Source: Bradyrhizobium sp. CCBAU 53338
Lineage (GTDB): Bacteria; Pseudomonadota; Alphaproteobacteria; Rhizobiales; Xanthobacteraceae
DNA length: 64,000 nt
Reading direction: 5' to 3'
Assembly (NCBI RefSeq): GCF_015291665.1
Contig: NZ_CP030048.1
Coordinates: forward strand, 5,394,001-5,458,000
The notes under the pieces are model-generated. The model made no database searches, was not told the origin of the DNA, and was given only the letters and a program-made list of their open reading frames with translations. Positions 17,899-24,655 of the stretch are shown here, piece by piece (the first letter of the stretch is position 1; the number at the start of each line of letters is the position of its first letter). Made by a program: the position numbers and the translations under genes.

Positions 17899-17916
17899 GA
17901 CGGCGTCGATGGCGTC
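17899..17916 (-). promoter_or_regulatory. ANTAR-type hexaloop hairpin at the 5' end of the narK leader
   Basis: The minus-strand RNA GACGCC-AUCGAC-GCCGUC folds with one C-C mismatch. It presents a six-nucleotide loop with A at position 1 and G at position 4, the pattern described for ANTAR-domain target hairpins. It starts at the nucleotide where the sigma-54-type promoter would begin transcription. Confidence 0.45.
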
Positions 17917-17927
17917 GAAACCCCTAA

Positions 17928-17943
17928 TTCAAGCTCCGTGCCA
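17928..17943 (-). promoter_or_regulatory. sigma-54-type promoter for narK
   Basis: On the minus strand TGGCAC-GGAGC-TTGAA matches the sigma-54 consensus TGGCAC-N5-TTGCW except for one base in the -12 element. Correct spacing puts the start near 17916-17917 and gives a leader of about 133 nt. NtrC-dependent control of nitrate assimilation is established in rhizobia; binding here is inferred. Confidence 0.55.
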
Positions 17944-18071
17944 AATTGGCAGATGATAGAAATGTCACTTCTTTCAATCGGTTACCTGAATTGATGAAAA
18001 AATAATCATGCCTACAATTGCATCAAAAACTTGCGACCCGCTCATTTCTTGAATGCGGATTCGCCCGTTGA

Positions 18072-18086
18072 TTGTGCGTCGCACAA
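18072..18086. promoter_or_regulatory. palindromic operator candidate between the divergent promoters
   Basis: TTGTGCG-T-CGCACAA is a perfect dyad with 7-bp arms. It overlaps GCAC-N7-GGGC (18081-18095), one base from the NtrC half-site pattern GCAC-N7-GTGC. It lies about 135-150 bp from both sigma-54-type promoters, a distance suitable for an enhancer. Confidence 0.4.
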
Positions 18087-18219
18087 GCCTTGGGCATGAG
18101 CCCGTTTTTACGCCAGCGATCGCCTCAGGGGCCGATGCGACCTGCCCAAACAGGGGCGATCCTGCTTCCAGCGCGGTCAGGTCCACGCTCGAAACGCATC
18201 CGCTCCGGGCCGGATCGTC

Positions 18220-18235
18220 TGGCACATCGATTGCT
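18220..18235 (+). promoter_or_regulatory. sigma-54 promoter for the FNT transporter gene
   Basis: TGGCAC-ATCGA-TTGCT matches the sigma-54 consensus TGGCAC-N5-TTGCW at every defined base. The start would be near 18246, leaving a leader of about 220 nt before the transporter ATG. No other sigma-54 match of this quality was found nearby on this strand. Confidence 0.65.
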
Positions 18236-18366
18236 TCAGTTTGTCCTAGTCAACGATGACTGACAGTGAGCCGGAGCGTTCAGCCCTGGAAGCCACTGGG
18301 AAGCCTGTTCGCTGGTCCGCCAAGGCGCGGTCATCGTGACGCTCTCCCTTTGTGCATGGGCCTTCT

Positions 18367-18437
18367 ACGGTACGCACACCGTCTACGGGAGGCGAAAGCT
18401 CACTGGTCTGACAGAACGTCGATCCGGCACTCGCCGG
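18367..18437 (+). promoter_or_regulatory. hairpins in the long FNT leader
   Basis: Two perfect 5-bp stems lie in the predicted leader: ACGGT-ACGCAC-ACCGT (18367-18382, hexaloop starting with A) and CCGGC-ACTC-GCCGG (18424-18437). No U-run follows either, so they are not terminators. The rest of the 17784-18469 gap shows no open reading frame I can support. Confidence 0.3.
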
Positions 18438-18469
18438 CTCGATCGATCACATGAGCAAGGGAGCTGTTG

Positions 18470-19309
18470 ATGTCGTATCTCGCGCCTTCGGAATTCGTCA
18501 CCAAGATGGTGGACGCGGGCGAATCCAAGATATTCATGTCCACCCGGGATACGGTGATCCGCGCCTATATGGCCGGCGCGATCCTGGCACTCGCGGCCTG
18601 GTTCGCCGTCACGATCAACGTCAACACCGGCCAGCCGATCATCGGGGCGCTGCTGTTTCCGGTCGGGTTCTCCATGCTCTATCTGCTTGGGTTCGACCTT
18701 CTGACCGGCGTCTTCGTACTCGCGCCGCTCGCGCTGATCGACAAACGACCGGGCGTGACGCTTGGCGGCGTACTGCGCAACTGGGGTCTCGTCTTCATCG
18801 GCAATTTCGGCGGCGCGCTCACCGTGGCCTTCATGATGGCTTTCGTGACGACCTTCGGTTTCACCCAGGATCCCGACAAGGTCGGCACGGCCATCGGCAA
18901 TATCGGCGAGGGCCGAACGCTCGGCTACGCGGCGCATGGCGCCGCCGGCATGGCGACATTGTTCATTCGCGGCATGCTGTGCAACTGGATGGTCTCGACC
19001 GGCGTCGTCGGCGCGATGATCTCCACCACGGTTCCGGGCAAGGTGATCGCGATGTGGATGCCGATCCTTGTGTTCTTCTACATGGTGTTCGAGCATTCGG
19101 TCGTGAACATGTTCCTGTTCCCGTCCGGCCTGATGCTCCACGCCAAGTTCTCGATCCTGGACTATTTCATCTGGAACGAGATCCCGACCGTGCTGGGTAA
19201 TCTGGTGGGCGGCCTCGCCTTCACGGGCCTGACGCTCTACACGACGCACGTGCTGACCAAGCCGAAGCGCCAGCCGGCCGCCAATTCGTCGACCCGCGCT
19301 GCGGCTTGA
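18470..19309 (+). CDS. formate/nitrite transporter (FNT) family protein
   Basis: A 279-residue membrane protein with six predicted helices and FNT-family segments: YMAGAILALAAWFAV, the nitrite/formate pore region NWGLVFIGNFGGAL, RGMLCNWMVSTGVVGAM and FEHSVVNMFLFPSGLM (the conserved pore histidine region). FNT channels move nitrite, formate or related monovalent acids. Beside a nitrate reductase operon, nitrite is the likely substrate, exported or retrieved during assimilation. The ATG at 18470 follows GGGAG at good distance. A consensus sigma-54 promoter lies upstream and a hairpin terminator follows before the phosphatase-kinase gene. Confidence 0.9.
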   Translation: MSYLAPSEFVTKMVDAGESKIFMSTRDTVIRAYMAGAILALAAWFAVTINVNTGQPIIGALLFPVGFSMLYLLGFDLLTGVFVLAPLALIDKRPGVTLGGVLRNWGLVFIGNFGGALTVAFMMAFVTTFGFTQDPDKVGTAIGNIGEGRTLGYAAHGAAGMATLFIRGMLCNWMVSTGVVGAMISTTVPGKVIAMWMPILVFFYMVFEHSVVNMFLFPSGLMLHAKFSILDYFIWNEIPTVLGNLVGGLAFTGLTLYTTHVLTKPKRQPAANSSTRAAA

Positions 19310-19328
19310 TCGATTTGGTTCGAGCAAC

Positions 19329-19366
19329 AAGGGAGCTTTGCCTGATAGGGTGAGGCTCCCTTTGTG
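19329..19366 (+). terminator. terminator or attenuator after the FNT gene
   Basis: Arms AAGGGAGC (19329-19336) and GCTCCCTT (19355-19362) form an 8-bp perfect stem with an 18-nt loop, followed by a short TTTGTGTT. It begins 20 bp after the FNT stop and ends 13 bp before the kinase gene, so it may reduce rather than abolish read-through. Confidence 0.6.
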
Positions 19367-19378
19367 TTGGTGGCGAGG

Positions 19379-21112
19379 ATGGGCCGGGGCTTGCAAATCT
19401 CGATCGGACAGCACTCCGACAAGGGGCGCAAGCCGGTCAACCAGGACTTTCACGGCGCCCTGATCCCGGCAGAGCCGCTGTTGAGCCTGAAGGGGATCGC
19501 CGTCGTCCTGGCCGACGGCATCTCCAGCAGCGCGGTCAGCCAGGAGGCAAGCGAGTCGGCGGTCAAGAGCTTCCTGACCGACTATTACTGCACCTCCGAA
19601 TCCTGGACGGTGAAGAATTCGGCGCGGCGCGTGCTGGAAGCGACCAACTCGTGGCTGCACGCGGAAACGCGGCGGAGCCAGTACGCTTACGATCGCGACA
19701 AGGGTTACGTCTGTACCTTCACCGCAATGGTCGTGAAATCGACCACGGCCCACGTCTTCCACGTCGGCGACTGCCGGATCTATCGCGTCGCCGGCAAGGC
19801 CCTCGAACAGCTCACCGACGATCACCGCATCATGGTCTCGTCCGAGCAGACCTATCTCGGCCGCGCGCTCGGAATCAACCCGCAGATCGAAATCGACTAC
19901 CAGGCGCTTCAGGTCGAAAAAGGGGACATCTTCCTGCTGGCGACCGACGGTGCCTACGAGTTCGTCGATCATCGCTTCGTCGCGAGCACGCTGGATGCCT
20001 GTGCCGGCGACCTGGACCGCGCAGCGAAGAGCATCGTCGAGGAGGCCTATCGGCGCGGCAGCGACGACAACATCACCGTTCAGATTCTGCGCATCGACGA
20101 GGTGCCGCAAGCTGGCTCATCCGACATTTTCGGTGGCACCGCCGAGTTGCCGCTGCCGCCGCTCCCTGAACCTCGGGCTTTGTTCGATGGCTATCGCATC
20201 GTGCGCGAAGTGCATGCCAGCAGCCGCAGCCATATCTATCTGGCGGTCGACACCGAGACCGACGAGACGATCGCCCTGAAAATTCCCTCGATCGATCTCC
20301 GCGACGATCCCGCCTATTTGAAACGCTTCCTGATGGAGGAGTGGATTGCGCGGCGGATCGACAGCCCGCACGTCCTCAAGCCGCGCTCGCGATCCAGGCG
20401 ACGCAACTACCTCTACGTTGCGACCGAATTCATCGAGGGGCAGACGCTGCGACAATGGATGCTGGACAATCCGCGCCCCGACATCGAAACCGTCCGTGGC
20501 ATCGTCGACCAGATCGCGACGGGCCTGCGCGCCTTCCACCGCATGGAAATGCTGCATCAGGACCTGAGACCCGACAACGTCCTGATCGACAAGACCGGCA
20601 CCGCAAAAATCATCGATTTCGGGGCGGTGAAGGTGGCCGGCGTCGTCGAGGCGGCACCGACTTCGACCGACTCCGACATTCTGGGTACGGTGCAATACAC
20701 CGCCCCGGAATACTTCCTCGGCGAAGGCGGCTCGCCACGCTCGGACATGTTCTCGCTGGCGACCATCTGCTACCAGATGCTGACCGGAAACTTGCCTTAT
20801 GGCGCCCAGGTCGCCCGTATCAGGGGACGATCGGATGCATGGAAGCTCCGATATCGTCCAGCCAGCCACGATGACCGCGCGGTTCCCGTCTGGATCGATG
20901 GCGCGCTCCGAAAAGCGCTGCATCCCGACCCTAACAAGCGTCACGAGGACCTGTTCGAATTCACCTACGAGCTCCGCAACCCCAATCCCGCCTATCTCAA
21001 CACGCGAACCACGCCGCTGATCGAGCGCAATCCGCTGCTGTTCTGGAAGCTGACCACAGTAGCGCTGGCTTGCGCCGTTGTAGCCCTGCTCGCCCTGCTC
21101 CACGCGCGCTAG
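19379..21112 (+). CDS. PP2C phosphatase-Ser/Thr protein kinase fusion, membrane-anchored
   Basis: A 577-residue bifunctional signalling protein. The N-terminal PP2C domain (about 1-240) has the metal-binding aspartates in NQDFHG, VLADGIS, ATDGAYEF and SDDNIT, and the GDCRIYR motif. The C-terminal protein kinase domain (about 265-540) has ALKIPS (ATP lysine), HQDLRPDN (catalytic loop, His-Gln-Asp instead of His-Arg-Asp) and IDFGAV (metal loop, DFG kept). A single helix close to the C-terminus (LTTVALACAVVALLALL) would hold it in the membrane. The start at 19379 (MGRGLQISIGQHSDKG) precedes the conserved phosphatase opening; GAGG lies immediately before it, so a TTG 15 bp upstream is possible. 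Gene order suggests that it acts on the FNT channel or nitrate system. Confidence 0.88.
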   Translation: MGRGLQISIGQHSDKGRKPVNQDFHGALIPAEPLLSLKGIAVVLADGISSSAVSQEASESAVKSFLTDYYCTSESWTVKNSARRVLEATNSWLHAETRRSQYAYDRDKGYVCTFTAMVVKSTTAHVFHVGDCRIYRVAGKALEQLTDDHRIMVSSEQTYLGRALGINPQIEIDYQALQVEKGDIFLLATDGAYEFVDHRFVASTLDACAGDLDRAAKSIVEEAYRRGSDDNITVQILRIDEVPQAGSSDIFGGTAELPLPPLPEPRALFDGYRIVREVHASSRSHIYLAVDTETDETIALKIPSIDLRDDPAYLKRFLMEEWIARRIDSPHVLKPRSRSRRRNYLYVATEFIEGQTLRQWMLDNPRPDIETVRGIVDQIATGLRAFHRMEMLHQDLRPDNVLIDKTGTAKIIDFGAVKVAGVVEAAPTSTDSDILGTVQYTAPEYFLGEGGSPRSDMFSLATICYQMLTGNLPYGAQVARIRGRSDAWKLRYRPASHDDRAVPVWIDGALRKALHPDPNKRHEDLFEFTYELRNPNPAYLNTRTTPLIERNPLLFWKLTTVALACAVVALLALLHAR

Positions 21113-21128
21113 ACAAGACCCGCCACGT

Positions 21129-22046
21129 TCAGGCCGGCTCCGCCGCCTTCGTCCCCAGCGGCTTCGGCGCGACGCCGCCGCCGGGCTTGAGGTGGAATTC
21201 GTAGGTCATCAGGTGCCATTGCCCGCTCGCCTTGGTGCCGTCGGGCATCGTCGCATCGTTGCGCGGCTCGACCTTGGCGATCAGGTCGTCCTTGACCCCG
21301 AACACAACGTCGGAATCGAGATATTTGTCGCCGTCCATGAAGACGTGAGTGATCAGCGGCTCATAGCCCTTCGCGTTGACCAGGAAGTGCACATGCGCCG
21401 GGCGCATCGGGTGGCGCCTGGTCTGCACGATCATCTCGCCGACCGGCCCGTCGGTCGGGATCGGGTAGCTGCACGGCAGGATCGTGCGGAAGAAGAAGCG
21501 GCCGTCGCCGTCGGTGATGAAGCGCGCCCGTGCCGAGGCGCCGACCTCGTCGTAATTCGCCTTCTGGGAATCGTAGAAGCCGTCATCGTCGGCGTGCCAG
21601 ACGTCGACAGGGACGCCCGCGAGCGGCTTGCCCTTGAGATCGGTGACGCGGCTCTGCACGAACATCCGCTCGCCGGTGAGATTGTTCGGCGAGATGTCGG
21701 TGCCGTGGGCGGTGACCTTGTGCTCGCCGACGTAGAACGGGCCGAGCACGGTGGTCTGGGTCGCGCCGTCGCGGTCACGATGGTTGACCGCGTCGACCAG
21801 CATGGAGACGCCGAGCACGTCGGAGAGCAGGATGAACTCCTGGCGGGTGTCGGTGCATTTCTGGCCGGTGCGGGTGAGGAAATCGATGGCGTATTCCCAC
21901 TCCTCGAAGGTGAGACCGGTCTTGCTCACGTAATCGTGCAGGGACTTCACCAATTCCTGGAGCAGGAATTTCGCGCGCGGATCCGGCGTGTTGTCGAAGC
22001 TTCTGACGACGGCCTCGGTGAGTTCGATCTCGTTGAACTGGGTCAT
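21129..22046 (-). CDS. intradiol ring-cleavage dioxygenase (hydroxyquinol/catechol 1,2-dioxygenase type)
   Basis: A 305-residue non-haem iron(III) dioxygenase. An N-terminal helical dimerisation domain (1-105) is followed by the catalytic beta-sandwich. Iron ligands appear as Tyr in DDGFYDSQ, Tyr in CSYPIPTDGP, and the histidines in MRPAHVHFLV. The enzyme cleaves an ortho-diphenol between its hydroxyls to a muconate-type acid. Length and N-terminal style fit hydroxyquinol 1,2-dioxygenase better than protocatechuate 3,4-dioxygenase, but catechol cannot be excluded. No other ring-degradation gene is adjacent; a serine hydrolase gene is divergent, 168 bp away. Confidence 0.9.
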   Translation of the reverse strand: MTQFNEIELTEAVVRSFDNTPDPRAKFLLQELVKSLHDYVSKTGLTFEEWEYAIDFLTRTGQKCTDTRQEFILLSDVLGVSMLVDAVNHRDRDGATQTTVLGPFYVGEHKVTAHGTDISPNNLTGERMFVQSRVTDLKGKPLAGVPVDVWHADDDGFYDSQKANYDEVGASARARFITDGDGRFFFRTILPCSYPIPTDGPVGEMIVQTRRHPMRPAHVHFLVNAKGYEPLITHVFMDGDKYLDSDVVFGVKDDLIAKVEPRNDATMPDGTKASGQWHLMTYEFHLKPGGGVAPKPLGTKAAEPA

Positions 22047-22214
22047 GGTGCGTTTGCCCTTGCGTTTTTCTCGTTGGCCCCGTTGAGGGGGCTCCTTGGA
22101 GGCTTTCCAGGCCGGAGCCTACACCATCCGGCGATCTCGCGTTAAGTGCGACCCGCTTGGAATGAGGCCGCCATTTCGGCTATCAACGAGTGACAAAATC
22201 GCCCGGAGGAACTG

Positions 22215-23489
22215 ATGCTCGCCCCTACCCCCGCCTCGCCCGAATCCGTGGGCATGTCCAAGGCCGCGCTCGACCGCGTCGATGCCCACCTGAAGGCCAG
22301 ATACATCGATGCCGGCCGTTTCCCGGGCACGCATCTGCTGGTCTATCGCCGCGGCAAGATCGCCCACAGCTCGGTGCAGGGCCTTGCCGATGTCGAGCGC
22401 AAGGTGCCGGTCAAGGACGACACCATCTACCGCATCTATTCCATGACCAAGCCGCTCACCAGCGTCGCCTTCATGATGCTGGTCGAGGAAGGCCGGGTCG
22501 CGATCGACGAGCCCGTCGCGAAATACATTCCCGAATGGAAGAATCTCGGCGTCTTCGTCGCCGGCACCTGGCCCAACTTCCTGACCCGGCCGCCGTCCCG
22601 GCCGATGCTGATCGTCGACCTGCTGCGCCACACGTCGGGGCTGACCTACGGCTTCCAGCAGCGCTCCAATGTCGATGCCGCCTATCGCGCGGAGAAGATC
22701 GGCGAGGTCGAGAAGTCGGGCACGCTCGAAGGCATGATCGAGAGCCTTGCCAAGATCCCGCTGGAATTCTCGCCGGGCGATTCCTGGAACTACTCTGTCG
22801 CGACCGACGTGCTCGGCTATCTCGTCGGCAAGATCTCGGGCGTGCCGTTCGAGCAGTTTCTGAAACAACGCATCCTCGATCCGCTCGGCATGACCGACAC
22901 CGATTTCCACGTCCCGGCCTCGAAGGCGCACCGCTTTGCCGCCTGCTACAACGCCGATCCCGGCGGCGGATTCACCATGCATGCCGGCCAGCGCCGCGAG
23001 GGGCTGACGCTCCAGGACGACCCGGCCAAGAGCTCGTTCCTGGCCCCACCCTCCCTCGTCTCCGGCGGCGGCGGGCTCTGCTCGACCATGGCCGACTATC
23101 TCACCTTCTGCCGCGCGCTGCTCAACGGCGGCGAGCTCGGTGGTATCCGCCTGATCGGACCGAAGACGCTGGCGCTGATGGCGACCAACCACATTCCGGG
23201 CGGACAGGCGCTGCCGGAAGTGTCGCGCTCGCTATTCTCGGAGGCGACCTACAACGGCATCGGCTTCGGTCTCGGATTTGCAGTGACGATGCGCCCCGCG
23301 GAGACGCTGATCGCCGGCAGCCCCGGTGAATACAATTGGGGCGGCGCGGCCACGACCTCGTTCTGGATCGATCCCGCCGAGGAACTGATCACGATCTTCA
23401 TGACCCAGGTGCTGCCGTCGAGCGCCTATCCGATCCGGCGCGAGCTGCGCAGCATGGTCTACGCCGCGATCACCGAGAGCAATCTCTGA
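22215..23489 (+). CDS. beta-lactamase-family serine hydrolase (EstB-like esterase)
   Basis: A 424-residue protein of the class C beta-lactamase/penicillin-binding-protein fold. The nucleophile motif Ser-x-x-Lys is at S76-K79 (YSMTK). The second motif is WNYS around residue 194 (Tyr-Ser instead of Tyr-Ala-Asn), and WGGAATTSFW near the C-terminus corresponds to the third (KTG-box) region. No clear signal peptide is visible, which suggests a cytosolic esterase rather than a beta-lactamase. The ATG at 22215 has GGAGGA upstream. Substrate unknown; it may hydrolyse an ester feeding the divergent ring-cleavage enzyme, but that is speculation. Confidence 0.85.
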   Translation: MLAPTPASPESVGMSKAALDRVDAHLKARYIDAGRFPGTHLLVYRRGKIAHSSVQGLADVERKVPVKDDTIYRIYSMTKPLTSVAFMMLVEEGRVAIDEPVAKYIPEWKNLGVFVAGTWPNFLTRPPSRPMLIVDLLRHTSGLTYGFQQRSNVDAAYRAEKIGEVEKSGTLEGMIESLAKIPLEFSPGDSWNYSVATDVLGYLVGKISGVPFEQFLKQRILDPLGMTDTDFHVPASKAHRFAACYNADPGGGFTMHAGQRREGLTLQDDPAKSSFLAPPSLVSGGGGLCSTMADYLTFCRALLNGGELGGIRLIGPKTLALMATNHIPGGQALPEVSRSLFSEATYNGIGFGLGFAVTMRPAETLIAGSPGEYNWGGAATTSFWIDPAEELITIFMTQVLPSSAYPIRRELRSMVYAAITESNL

Positions 23490-23549
23490 CGCTCCTGACA
23501 TTTGTCGCAACGGGCTCCGCGAGCGAGCGCGAAGCCCGTTGCCGTTCGT

Positions 23550-23630
23550 TCAATGGAAATGGCCAATCAGATAAATGCCGCCACCCACAACCAGCACGGC
23601 CGGCACAGCCCACAAGATCAAGACTGGCAT
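23550..23630 (-). CDS. 26-residue membrane peptide
   Basis: A very short frame, MPVLILWAVPAVLVVGG followed by GIYLIGHFH and a stop. It has one hydrophobic helix and a short polar histidine-containing tail. An excellent ribosome-binding site (AGGAGG) lies 7 nt upstream, inside the last codons and stop region of the small secreted protein gene at 23643. The two are therefore probably cotranscribed. I recognise no family. Confidence 0.5.
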   Translation of the reverse strand: MPVLILWAVPAVLVVGGGIYLIGHFH

Positions 23631-23642
23631 CTGTCGTCCTCC

Positions 23643-23876
23643 TCAGTTTGACGTGCAGACCTTGACGGTCTTCATGCCGCTCTCGGCCTCGGTGCGCGAT
23701 TTGTAGATCGTGCCCGACGGGCTGACGACGGTCATGCTCGTGTCCGTCGGTTTCTTGTCGACCACGGTGCACTTCCTGGTCTTGACGTCCTGCACGACGT
23801 AGAACTCGTCGGCCGCGAACGCCGGCAGGGAAAACGCAGCAATCATCACTGCCGCGGTTGCGATCCTCAGCTTCAT
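23643..23876 (-). CDS. small secreted protein, 77 residues
   Basis: The N-terminus MKLRIATAAVMIAAFSLPAFA is a standard Sec signal peptide with an AFA cleavage site. The mature part of about 56 residues (ADEFYVVQDVKTRKCTVV and following) is polar and has two cysteines that could form a disulfide in the periplasm. A longer reading starts five codons earlier, but the ATG at 23876 has GGAGGA upstream and fits the signal peptide. Function unknown; similar short proteins are common in rhizobia. The 26-residue membrane peptide follows immediately. Confidence 0.75.
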   Translation of the reverse strand: MKLRIATAAVMIAAFSLPAFAADEFYVVQDVKTRKCTVVDKKPTDTSMTVVSPSGTIYKSRTEAESGMKTVKVCTSN

Positions 23877-24014
23877 ACTCTCCTCCTCCAATTGCCGGGG
23901 CGTTCCACGCCCGGTCGTTCTGCAAACGGGAAAAAGTAGTATTTTGTTCCTATCGGTCGGGAACGTCGCCAGCGGCGGGATGTTGGTGCGGCGCTTGTCA
24001 TCGAGGAGGACAAT

Positions 24015-24353
24015 ATGAAGAAGCTATTCCTGCTTTCCGCCGCAGCGCTGCTGATCTCGACCGGAGCATTCGCGCAATCGACCGTGGTGACCACAACCGG
24101 AACCGGTCACGCCGCTGCGATTCAGATCGAGCCGCAATACCGGACGCGGATCAAATCCTACGTCACCGAACATCATCTGCGGCCGGTGAAGGAAAAGATC
24201 ATCGTCGGCGCGACGGTTCCGGCCGGCGTCGAGCTCGAGGCGGTCCCGGCCGATTGGGGTCCGTCGCTCACGCGATATCGCTACGTCTATTCCGGCGAAC
24301 GCGTGATGCTGGTCGATCCAGGCACGCGGACGGTCGTGCAGGAAATCGACTAG
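24015..24353 (+). CDS. DUF1236-type periplasmic protein
   Basis: A 112-residue protein with signal peptide MKKLFLLSAAALLISTGAFA and predicted cleavage before QS. The mature region contains the DUF1236 pattern IEPQYRTRIKSYVTEHHLRPV, VGATVPAGVELEAVPADWGP and RYRYVYSGERVMLVDPGTRTVVQEID. The domain is widespread and multi-copy in Bradyrhizobium and has no known function. AGGA precedes the start at good spacing. It is read opposite to the small secreted protein gene, 138 bp away. Confidence 0.85.
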   Translation: MKKLFLLSAAALLISTGAFAQSTVVTTTGTGHAAAIQIEPQYRTRIKSYVTEHHLRPVKEKIIVGATVPAGVELEAVPADWGPSLTRYRYVYSGERVMLVDPGTRTVVQEID

Positions 24354-24409
24354 GACGTAACGGACGGGCGGTCGCCTCGAACGGCGGCCGCCCCCTCGGA
24401 GTTGATCAC

Positions 24410-24502
24410 ATGACACCGCATCGAGAAGCCCGCATCGCCGGGCTCAGCTTGGCGGCCGTTTACGCCGTGTGCCTGTTGCTCACCGCAATCAGCATGAGCT
24501 GA
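24410..24502 (+). CDS. 30-residue putative membrane peptide
   Basis: The frame starts MTPHREARIAGLSLAAVYAV and ends TAISMS before TGA. It has a basic N-terminus and one hydrophobic helix. GGAG lies 8 nt upstream of the ATG. It follows the DUF1236 gene by 56 bp. It could be spurious; support is only the ribosome-binding site and membrane-like composition. Confidence 0.35.
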   Translation: MTPHREARIAGLSLAAVYAVCLLLTAISMS

Positions 24503-24655
24503 AGCGTCGGCATCGGCGTCCGCGACTGCGCTGCAAAAATCCCGTTCGGCCTGCTCGCCCGACACGAAAATCGTGGCGCCGCGCAGGTCCTGCCCGTATG
24601 GTTACCGCCAAAATCATAATCCGGCGCAAATGCGCTGGAATCGGGACGCCCGCGT

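Noticed and set aside
18072..18086. Reading the dyad between the divergent promoters as a NifA upstream activator sequence
   Set aside because: NifA sites are TGT-N10-ACA; here the spacing between TGT and ACA is seven bases.
18383..20110. Long minus-strand frame opposite the FNT and phosphatase-kinase genes
   Set aside because: No ribosome-binding site or domain; both plus-strand genes have exact catalytic motifs across the same region.
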